64,000 nt of DNA from Echinarachnius parma (lineage: Eukaryota > Echinodermata > Echinoidea > Clypeasteroida > Echinarachniidae), in NCBI GenBank assembly GCA_037951105.1, contig JBAMJV010003121.1, forward strand, positions 310,001 through 374,000, in the 5' to 3' direction. The position numbers were made by a program, and so were the translations under genes. Positions 56,601 through 64,000 of the stretch are shown one piece after another (the stretch's first letter is position 1; every line of letters starts with the position of its first letter). Under the pieces are notes generated by a model, which was not told the origin of the DNA, searched no databases, and worked only from the letters and a program-made list of their open reading frames with translations.

Positions 56601-59600
56601 GGACCATCAAAACTAAATGGGGAGAAGGTAAGATATTTTATGCCTAGTACACTCTGCAGTGATTGCAGTCCATACTAAAGGGACTTAGTAACATTGTCCA
56701 AATCCTCAAAATAAAATTTTAATTCTAGCGGTTTCCTTATACCTTGTTGTATTCGTATTAACAATAAAATCATGGGACAGCTTTCGGTTTTTCAAATTTC
56801 CCTTTCGTTACAAAGATATGTACGATCGAAGTATTCAGATAAGAAAAACTCCGGGCGAGTTTTTCATCCCTGTACAAAGTGAGTGCAGTGAGTTAGTGAC
56901 CTATCACTTATTCCACTTTGCATTTTCGCTCATTACTCGGCCATGCAACGTCCATTTGACTTGAAATTTTCACACAATACCCTGTGGACATATGAGATAA
57001 CAAAGATATACATTGCATCAACCATTCATCACTTTTTGCACATCCCAGCAAAGTTACTAGATCCCTTTAAAGTAATTCATTAACTTCATAAGATTTTCCC
57101 AAAATATATTTCATATGAATATTATGGTAAGACAATCTGAATGATGTGTGATTTTTTCAAAAACAAAAACAAAAACATGGTTTACACTCTCTGGTTTACC
57201 ATGTGAAAAAAAAAGGTGAAATTTAAGTGAAAATGTAAGGTCAGATCTTTTGACTGACATTAGACCTGTAATAACACAAAACATAACAGTAAAATGTCCC
57301 TAAATTGTGTGGATTTAACAAATTAGCCAATGTAACAGGTAATGATATTTGCGGGCATGCTGTAATGACAATCCACTATTTTGTCCTGTGCCATCTCTCT
57401 ATAGATTTAAACTCCCTGTACAAATTGCCTTGTTGTTAATCTGTGTTTACAAACATTAGATATCTTCAAGGTTTCAGAAGTTCCAACATGTGCATGGTTC
57501 TCCTTTTTGTTTTGTTATAAAGTCAGTAAACATACAAGTACATTACCTTTGGACTTGTAAGCAAGTTAGCATACCAATAGCCTGTGATAAAAAGGTATAC
57601 ATACAAGTACATGTGCATTGCCGTAACTTGATGGGAGACTATTGCATTCTCTTGCTTTAATTAAAGTGGACATGTACAAGAGTTGACCCTTCGGCATTAC
57701 AAGCAGAGAAAAGGTTACTGTATCTTGCTGTGGACATTGTTTTGTCTAGTATTAACATCTTATCAACAATTCTGACAATATAAAAAAAACAATAGAGATC
57801 TATTTGAACATGGAGAAGAAGCTGGTAAGTTAATTTTTATAAATTTGCATTTATGACATTTTGATTAGTCAGGTGGAAATAAAGATACTTTCTCTATATT
57901 TAAAGCTTACTCTCTGACTCTCTTTTGCTTTTCTAAAGCGAACAAGGAAGAGAAGTTTTGATGTATAAGCATGCACTTGAGATTGACTCAAATGATCAGC
58001 GATTGGTATTCGACTTTGAATCAAAGCCTACTTGTTACATTTGACCTTACAAACATGCGCTAGATGATGCATGAATGGTACTGAATGGTAATTCACAGAC
58101 TGCAAGTCCAGAGGGTAAAGGAGTTGAAAAAGGAGTTAAAGGTGGAGCTGAACATAGAACTAGATTATACAATGCAGGAATTATTTTTTTTATTTTAGGG
58201 GGCTACTTTTTCAATCTGATGGATATCCAGACATTTTTCACATAATACCCTATGGTAATTTTAGGGGCTACCTTCTGATTTCAGGGGGCTATTTTGAAAA
58301 TTAGGGGCAAAATCGCCCTCAGACCCCATATATTTCCTACCCTGAACTAGAAATGGATGCACTTCCCTATTATCTATTTATATTAAAGAACAAGAAAAAT
58401 GGAAACAGGATTGAGCATGGGATATATGAATTGAGCATTTAGGGTTTGCAACTTTGATCCAGAGCCTACTCCTATGGATCTAAATGGATCATCCATAAAT
58501 TTTAAGGATGAAAATGAAATAATATGTACCCTCGTTTTTTGTTTCAATCTTGAAGGCTGATAAGTTGCTACTCATCAAGAGGAGAGCCGCTGAGCCGGCA
58601 ACAAGTCCAGAGAGTAAAAGAGCTGGAAATGGGACTCAAGATGGAGCTGAAGTTGGAGCTAAAGCTGGAGCTGAAGATAGAATTAAAGATACATGCACGT
58701 ACCCCATTTAGTTGTATTTAGATGAAAATGAAATATGATTGTTTGTGTTGTATTTTTCTCAAAGGCTGATAAGTTGGCTGATAAGTTGCTGCTCATCAAG
58801 TCGGAGAAGGAGAAGCAGCGATTGGAACAGGAGAGCCGGCAACAAATCCAGAGAGTGAAAGAGCTGGAACTGGAACTCAAGATGCTCAAGACCCGACTGG
58901 ACAAGGAGAAAGAAATGCACCACAAGGAAATCGAGCGTGTCCAGAAGAAAGCAGGTGAGGTCAAAGGTCACATTTCATAGGAATTCGTTTTTGCTTCTGA
59001 TCTCAAAGATCAAGATACCTTCTGAACAAAAATGAAGAGATTCAGCACAAGAAGGTTTAAAACAATACAATAAAATAACTATTAGATTTTCAATATTTCA
59101 GTGCCCTGAAATCTGAATCTGGTGGCACCAAACAACAGAAATATAAAACATAAAACAGAGGAGGAAACTCATGAGAACACAGGAACATGGGAACGGATTT
59201 CCTTCGTACTTTCCTACAGCAGTAACCCTAAAAAAAAGATGTGGCAGTCAACTTACATGTACATGGTTTGTGACAGGTTTAAAGCTTCTGACAATTTGAA
59301 AATTTAAGAGGGTTTCAGGGAGGAACGATCTACAGATGGGCTCCTAGCTCAGTCAGTAGAGCACCGGTCTAGCAATTCAGGAGGTGTCGGGTTCGAATCG
59401 TCTGGAAACCCATGTCTCTTTGTTCATTTTCCATACTACTGGTCAATTTCTCTCTATTTGAAATTATAAATTAAATCATCTGATTTTAATTTTCATCCAC
59501 AACAGAGGACAGGTCTCGAGGCAGTAGCCCAACCGGACAAAGCAACGATCCCTCGGCCCAGCTTAGAGAGACCAAGCGCAAACTGGAACAGGAACTGATG

Positions 59601-59657
59601 ACCATGAAGTACAGGATGAGGACGAGTGAAGAGGAGAAAGAGAAGGTCGCCAAAGAG
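50506..59657 (+). CDS. Long coiled-coil protein (partial, five certain exons)
   Basis: Exons 50506-50688, 51130-51288, 56472-56627, 58765-58954 and 59506-59657 join in frame (280 codons) with GT-AG sites. The sequence is rich in Glu, Lys, Gln and Leu with heptad character almost throughout: EEKLGAVWRLYQQAEDDIKA, ENIRKLSEERELLTQEF, RTQLSDKVDRLEAERRK, LKMLKTRLDKEKEMHHKEI, RETKRKLEQELMTMKYR. A less charged patch (EGFDDLAKGTVSEALAYFLV) and a Ser/Pro linker (GSSPTGQSNDPS) break the coil. No known domain is visible; golgin or centrosomal coiled-coil scaffolds would look like this, but I do not recognise the orthologue. The last exon ends at a gtgagg donor, so the gene runs on, probably beyond 64000. 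Exons 1, 3 and 4 of this set have decayed duplicates. Confidence 0.75.
50845..50925. repeat. TGACCTTGACCTTGCCTGTCAC tandem repeat (two to three units)
   Basis: About 27-bp units with repeated TGACCT (reverse AGGTCA) half-sites, directly before the decayed copy of exon b. Confidence 0.8.
50926..50980 (+). pseudogene. Decayed copy of exon b end
   Basis: AGAAGCTGCCTCACAGAGCA, TGGAAGAGCTGCAGAT and AAAGAGG match the last 60 nt of exon b (AAAGCTGGCTCCCAGAGCAT), with indels that break the frame. It lies 240 bp downstream of the exon. Confidence 0.85.
51130..51288 (+). CDS. Coiled-coil gene, exon c
   Basis: 53 codons, VELYVENIRKL to MRQLLTQ. Acceptor ctgcag, donor gtaaga. Strong heptads. No decayed copy seen. 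Confidence 0.8.
51289..51720. repeat. ATG/GAT-rich microsatellite tracts in intron
   Basis: Repeated GATGAT, GTTGTT and GAAGATGATG stretches; open frames of D, M or H runs are artefacts. Confidence 0.9.
51721..52216 (+). other. Intron, no feature except a G run
   Basis: G run at 51909-51923; otherwise ordinary intron. Confidence 0.5.
52217..52586 (-). repeat. GGGCAAGT repeat, copy 3 (reverse)
   Basis: Reverse of 37771-38048, with AAGCCTCCACACTAACT at the left and CTTGCCCCGGGCAAGTGGGC at the right. Slightly longer than the other copies. Confidence 0.85.
52587..53399 (+). repeat. Intron with (GTGT)n-rich tract
   Basis: Imperfect GT-rich repeat at about 52905-53150; the rest is AT-rich. Confidence 0.8.
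53402..55758. repeat. Tandem segmental duplication, two units of about 1.18 kb
   Basis: 53402-54567 and 54568-55758 are highly similar from TTCCCTAGTGTGTGAGTTC to TTTAGCTTCCCTGAATAT. The 210-base stretch 54203-54412 is identical to 55390-55599. Within each unit a smaller repeat (ATTTATTTGACAACAGAGCA TTGATCAGTGG) occurs twice. It is intronic; no coding role is apparent. Confidence 0.95.
55803..56107. repeat. Two tandem units of 167 bp with C runs
   Basis: TCATTCCAGAAGAGGTTTTG at 55803 and 55970, each followed by CTAGAAAGCCGGAAG and a C run, then TTAGAATGTAAAACAAATTC. Confidence 0.9.
56255..56385 (+). pseudogene. Decayed copy of exon d
   Basis: The acceptor (ttatag) and GAGGGTTTCAATGATCTTAC, AGTGAAGCACTTGCC, GCTATCAGACAA match exon d. 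An in-frame TAG lies at 56339-56341. It sits 217 bp upstream of the intact exon. Confidence 0.9.
56472..56627 (+). CDS. Coiled-coil gene, exon d
   Basis: 52 codons, EGFDDLAKGTVSEALAYFLV to SKLNGEK. Acceptor tttacag, donor gtaaga. Confidence 0.8.
56679..57066. mobile_element. TTAA-type TIR element, family E copy 1
   Basis: AGGGACTTAGTAACATTGTC at left, GTTACTAGATCCCT at right, with TTAA at 57067-57070 and CTAA at 56675-56678 (one base decayed). Aligns throughout with 61964-62323. Confidence 0.8.
57067..58090 (+). other. Intron, no gene seen
   Basis: AT-rich intron; nothing recognised. Confidence 0.5.
58091..58690 (+). pseudogene. Two decayed copies of exon e
   Basis: 58556-58690 keeps an acceptor-like ttgaag and GCTGATAAGTTGCTACTCAT CAAG, then skips into the exon middle (CAACAAGTCCAGAGAGTAAAA GAGCTGGAA) and ends in GGAGCTGAAG repeats. 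An older piece is at 58096-58165 (GCAAGTCCAGAGGGTAAAGG). Both are frame-damaged relative to exon e. Confidence 0.85.
58765..58954 (+). CDS. Coiled-coil gene, exon e
   Basis: 63 codons plus one base. It starts with its own small repeat ADKLADKLLLIK. Acceptor tcaaag, donor gtgagg. Confidence 0.8.
59338..59411 (+). mobile_element. tRNA-like SINE head
   Basis: TAGCTCAGTCAGTAGAGC forms a perfect D-arm stem (GCTC/GAGC), and GGGTTCGAATC is a perfect box B. The anticodon arm (CCGGTCTAGCAATTCAG) and the acceptor ends pair poorly. It is more likely a SINE or pseudo-tRNA than a working tRNA gene. It lies in the intron before exon f. Confidence 0.6.
59506..59657 (+). CDS. Coiled-coil gene, exon f
   Basis: Completes a split codon, then 50 codons: DRSRGSSPTGQSNDPS linker and a coil to EEEKEKVAKE. 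Acceptor caacag, donor gtgagg. Confidence 0.8.
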
Positions 59658-59765
59658 GTGAGGGTCAATTAATTTTGTATTGTTTTTGTTTAAAAGTAAA
59701 TGTTGTAGTATGCTTTGAGCCTTTGGAAATAATTTAATTGATTGTAGTTGATGATTTGTTATAAT

Positions 59766-59822
59766 GAATACATTTCTATCAATCTTGAGTCATATTATGA
59801 CTCACGATTGATAGAAATGTAT
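59766..59822. repeat. Perfect-stem hairpin, 26-bp arms
   Basis: ATACATTTCTATCAATCTTG AGTCAT and its reverse with one mismatch around a 3-5 base loop. Small palindromic insertion or hairpin RNA; the loop is very short for a microRNA precursor. Confidence 0.85.
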
Positions 59823-60025
59823 TTTGTTTGGGGAAGGGGGTGGATGGATGAAAAGATTATCCTCCCTAACCAAAAGAAACCAATTATGACCAGTTCTGCC
59901 TATTTATGATTTTAATATGCCACCAATACTCAGGAAACTTAATCATGATTTTAATAAAGCCTTTTATAATGAACCAGCTTAAATGCTCTCAATTACTATA
60001 ATAATCAGTCAAGTCTGATTGAAAT

Positions 60026-60208
60026 TACAGTCAAACCTGTCTTAGTGGCCACCTGTCCATAGCAGCTCACCTGCCTACAGTGGCTACCAAAAGTGATCCC
60101 CTGCAGAGAAAACCAATGTTATGGAACCTGTATATAGAGGTCACCTGTCTACGGTGGCCACTTTCTTGTTTCCCTTGGTTGGTCACTCTAAACACATGTT
60201 TGACTGTA
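60026..60208 (+). mobile_element. CAAACCTGTCT TIR element, copy 3
   Basis: TACAGTCAAACCTGTCTTAG to CATGTTTGACTGTA, closely matching 27509-27703. Confidence 0.85.
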
Positions 60209-60700
60209 TCTTGTATTTGGTCTTTCAAAAGAGCTTTCCCTATCACTTATCCATGGATTACGAACAGGGTCAGTGAATAATGCTGTGAAAAGCCCACCTT
60301 TAAATAGAGGCTTTTGAGTATTGACCATTGTAAGTTTGGGTTTCTATTATGCTACACTGTGATGACCCTCCTTTGTTCACCTTTAACAACATCTTTGCAA
60401 ATAGAAGTGGTGCTCCAGCCAGCCTGAATTATTGATTTTAGTCACATCTCAAAAGGGAATAAAACTGTTGTCTCTTTTGCACCATTTGAAGTGCTAAGCA
60501 GTTACTCATGCAATTGTTATTGGTTAATAGTTGTTAGATTGGTAGGCGTAGTTTGGCATTACCCCATTACATTTTGTTGGTGTGTATGCTACATACTACA
60601 GATAAAGCATCACATGTGATGATTTGTATCGTTAACTCTTTAATTGCTCATTGAGCTGGAAGTTTTTGAAGTTCTATGGACTGTGTATTGTCTGTCACTA
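60209..60700 (+). other. Probable intron, no gene seen
   Basis: Nothing recognised. Confidence 0.45.
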
Positions 60701-60709
60701 ATGGCAGTA

Positions 60710-60970
60710 TGGTCCACATGTGCGCAATTCATGTTTTGATAGTTAAAAGGAGAGAGTGATATTTTCTGGAATAGCGCAATTGATGAACGCAAGACTGAAA
60801 AGGACTTGATAAATGTCAATGAATGTATAGAAGATTGGTTCACATGTGCGCAATTAGCGTTCTGCGAGTTAAAAGGAGAGAGTGTTATTTTCTGGAATAG
60901 CGCAATTGATGATTCACATTAGACTGATGGACAGGAATTGACAAATGTCAATGTGTGTATGGCAGAATGG
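60710..60970. repeat. Two tandem units of about 127 bp
   Basis: CACATGTGCGCAATT, GTTAAAAGGAGAGAGTG and TTTTCTGGAATAGCGCAATT recur 127 bp apart (60715 and 60841). Confidence 0.85.
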
Positions 60971-61377
60971 ATTGAATGATTGGTAGCTCTGTTTATTGTG
61001 AAGGATCATTTTATTGGAGACATCACAAGGAGCAAATCTTTTTCAAGTACCATAATCAAAAGTTGATCTGACCACCTTGTGCATAAATGATGCATGAAAG
61101 TGGAACTTAAGTATATTGTATTTTTACATGGAGTAACAACATCAAAGACACATTTCAACAAGGAATGTAATAATTTATGTACATGTACAAGTACAGTTTC
61201 CTTATTTACACATTTGGATGAACGATACAACACCTGACATCTGACACATGTTTTAAGAGCACTGTGTCCGAAAGAAATACTTTTATACCATTGTGTGGAG
61301 GTTAAGCACTGAACATGGCTCTGCTCCAAGAATATAGGGTAAGTATGTTTTACTCAATATATTTTGGGCATTCTCTA

Positions 61378-61484
61378 CCAAAGCGTGCCCACGACTTGGC
61401 ATGTATATAAGAACCGATGCGCTATGCAATTTGTATAGAGCATCAGTTCTTTTAATCATGAATGCCAAGTCGTGGGCATTTTGG
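61378..61484. repeat. Inverted repeat with GCCCACGACTTGGCAT arms
   Basis: Arms surround TGCGCTATGCAATTTGTATA GAGCATC. A related piece is at 42085-42180. Confidence 0.8.
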
Positions 61485-61873
61485 ATCCACAGTGTAAAGA
61501 AATTCAATTGCCATGGTAGTACTGGGAAATAGCTAAAAATATAATTTTTTTCTAACAACTGTGGCTTAATTTAATCTTTAAAAAGACAAAAGATGCCTGA
61601 AAAGGCCTTGATGTATCAGGGATAATTTAGTTACATGTATGTATTATCATTATTGAAAGGTTTATTTTATTCATGCATACATCATAGCCATATATGGCTA
61701 AATTGTGTACCATTTACAAAGTATGAAACTGCATAATACATCAAAGAACATTATACTTCAATAAAGCAAGTAGAAAGTAAAATACATACTTTGTCAATGA
61801 GGGAAAATATAAAACACACATATTATTAAATAAGAATATTTTGCATACATTTAACACTTTTTAGAAAAATAAA
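61485..61873 (+). other. No gene seen
   Basis: AT-rich flank or intron. Confidence 0.45.
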
Positions 61874-62419
61874 TACAGTGAAACGGTTCCTCATTATAAC
61901 AAGCACCTTGGGTCTATTGAATGTACCTTGTTATATCAGATATCTTGTTGTATCTGGGCTTAAAGGGACTTAGTAACATTGTCCAAATCCTCAAAATTTA
62001 ATTGAAATTCTAGCGGTTCCCTCATACATTGTATTCTTATTAACAAAAAAAGCATGGGACAGGTTTCGGTTTTTCCCATTTACCTTTCGTTAAAAAGATA
62101 TTTACGATTGAAGTGTTCAGATGTCAAATTATCCAACGGATTGTCAGAACCGTGTACAAAGTGAGTGCAATGAGTTAGTGAATGTCCCTTTGCATTTTTG
62201 CTCATTACTCATCCATTTAACTATTTTCACACAACACCCAGTGGACATATCAGATAACGACAATATACATTGTATCAACTACTCATCTCTTTTTGCACAT
62301 GTCAACAAAGTTACTAGATCCCTTTAAAAACTATAAAATACATAAAGCCTGGTCCTGTGAAATTACCTCGCTATAGCAGGTACCTCATTATAAAAGATAT
62401 CTGTAAGAGGTTCCACTGT
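61874..62419. mobile_element. TIR element split by a TTAA element
   Basis: ACAGTGAAACGGTTCCTCAT at left and AAGAGGTTCCACTGTT at right are inverted ends. The host element is interrupted at 61960 by family E copy 2. Confidence 0.7.
61964..62323. mobile_element. TTAA-flanked TIR element, family E copy 2
   Basis: 360 bp, TTAA at 61960-61963 and 62324-62327, ends AGGGACTTAGTAACATTGTC / AAGTTACTAGATCCCT. Matches 56679-57066. Confidence 0.85.
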
Positions 62420-62547
62420 TCTAATGATTACATTCCCCATTTAAAACTATTTAAACTGTCACTTATAACCATTATGTTGTATTAACATCTATATCAATTT
62501 AAAAAGGTATTATCTTTGCAGTGTATATATAATATATATTATATCCT

Positions 62548-63234
62548 AATCTCCAGAATTTTCTGCTTTAAAAAGGTCAAATTCTGCTTTATTCCGCTTT
62601 AAACATTTTGCATTTTGTTGCGGGAACAATTTGTTTCCGGCACGAACTCCTGCTATCACTGAATAAGTGAGAAGTGAAATTATATTACTTCAAATGACTA
62701 AAAAAGACTTACTTTAATACTTTTTCAGTTCCGGCGCCATGATTGCACGTGCAAAGAATTTGAGCGAGAATCCCAATCAATGCTGCCGCGATCGAACGAA
62801 CGATCGAGCGGTAAACAATATATACGAATGCTAGACAACTCACCTTCAAGACAACTCGCCCATGAACAGCTCACCCTTTTAACTACGGCTTATCAACCAT
62901 GCTGCATTGCACTTGCAAAAGTTCTACGATGTAGAATTGTCTCGAGGGTGAGTTGTCTAGAGCCCGTACGATACACCGTCGAGTTCATGTGTACATCACA
63001 GCACGTATTGTAATGCGCGGTTGGTAACGGGCATGGTATCGCTCTTTGACTTAGCTACTTCGCATCACGGATGAGTTTAGCGCATGCGCAAAGCCAGATG
63101 GGGATCGATCTTTTTATTTTTTTGTTTTTTAATATATTTTTATGTTTTTTCTAACTAAGTACCGTTTTTCGCGTTATTACTCAAATTCCGCGATCTTCGC
63201 GGATTTTCCGCAAAGCGGAAGATTCTGGAGATTA
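62548..63234. mobile_element. TIR element with TAATCTCCAGAATTTTC ends
   Basis: TAATCTCCAGAATTTTCTGC and AAAGCGGAAGATTCTGGAGA are imperfect inverted ends of a 687-bp element with a CpG-bearing centre, which itself holds an inverted CTAGACAACTCACC pair (62829-62965). No transposase. Confidence 0.75.
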
Positions 63235-64000
63235 ATATATCCCAATCCAAAGTAAAATAATAATTATGATATTAATATTATAAATGAAAAACACAATTGA
63301 GTGTATTTATATTTCAAGAATAAGTATAAATAGCCATTATTCATGTAGCCACTGACTTGCCACAAAGAGGTCACTTTATTCCTTCACCTCATACCGACCC
63401 CCCCCCCCCCTCCCCCTCCCCCCAACAAAAACAAATACATTTATTGTATATAAATAAATAAATAAATGAATAAATAAAATGAAATAAATCAATAAAAAAT
63501 GAAGTTTGTTTTTTCAGTTGTTTTATTCCATTATCAGAAAGATCAATTTCTAAGATTTTATAAAATATATATTTTATACTAAATTTTGAAAATTTCTTAC
63601 TCATTTGCATAAATTTACATATTTCAATAATTCAAAAAAATTCATAACTCCAAAAATAATCAAGCTAGCTTATTTCTTTTACTCTCCTGTACATGTTGAT
63701 ACCAACTTTGAGAATTGAAATTTATGTAATTATCTAAACATGATATTTGTAAAATTCCCATTTCCATTCACATTGCACATGTCACACATGTGACCAGGCC
63801 AAAATGTCACACACGTGACCCAGACATCCCCACATAATAACATACATTAAAAAACAATTGTTTGAATAAAAAAAAATTGTTGTGCCATTTTCTTACTAAC
63901 ATCTGTTGTCTGATACTAATATGAACATTTTAGCTTTTCATATCTCACAGGATTTCCAAAGTGAAATTGAGTTTTTAAAAATTTCTTCAAAAATGCTCTC
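63235..64000 (+). other. No gene seen; C run and (AAAT)n
   Basis: C-rich run at 63398-63423 and an (AAAT)n-like tract at 63436-63500, then AT-rich sequence to the window end. The coiled-coil gene's next exon was not recognised here. Confidence 0.55.

Noticed and set aside
59338-59411. Functional tRNA gene
   Set aside because: Box B and D-arm are good, but acceptor and anticodon stems pair badly and related fragments occur nearby, so a SINE is likelier.

Overview
This window is animal nuclear DNA. It has intron-split genes with GT-AG junctions, very low gene density, long AT-rich introns, several kinds of non-autonomous DNA transposon, degraded non-LTR retrotransposons, microsatellites and many long poly-C/poly-G runs. 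The repeat content (the CCGTCCGTCC elements, the CAAACCTGTCT element and the AATAAT-tailed LINE) resembles a marine invertebrate, probably a deuterostome such as an echinoderm. That placement is an inference from style and was not tested.

Three genes can be supported. (1) On the minus strand, three phase-0 linked exons (15310 down to 12666) of a partial gene encode two tandem ubiquitin-binding (MIU)-like helices. (2) On the plus strand, 28939-35769 is a complete four-exon gene for a mitochondrial-type CoA diphosphatase, NUDT8. It has the full UPF0035/Nudix signature and a long extra N-terminal region. (3) On the plus strand, 50506-59657 holds five exons of a long coiled-coil protein that I cannot name; it probably continues past the window. 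A possible first exon lies at 43053-43079. These genes have no evident functional link.

Layout: 1-2480 diverged AT-rich tandem repeat with two TTAA-flanked elements; 2490-3250 LINE 3' end; 3497-9337 a large nested foldback region with three GC-rich elements; 9467-10470 a foldback element; 10940-12427 a decayed LINE; 12666-15703 the minus-strand gene with minisatellites; 15930-24900 dense tandem and nested TIR elements; 25390-26267 a giant palindrome with a 9-bp target duplication; 26785-28740 more elements; 28939-36040 NUDT8; 36168-42200 elements and microsatellites; 42630-43079 possible promoter and first exon; 45767-47415 nested TTAA element; 47523-49078 an array of a strictly conserved 14-mer; 50506-59657 coiled-coil gene; 59700-64000 intron or flank with nested elements.

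Two patterns stand out. First, the palindrome-like 14-mer GTAACTGACGTTAC occurs 11 times exactly in 1.56 kb at roughly 190-bp spacing, while the DNA between copies has diverged. Second, all three genes carry decayed tandem copies of their own exons beside the intact exon (six exons affected). No prokaryotic genes, CRISPR arrays or viral genes were seen.
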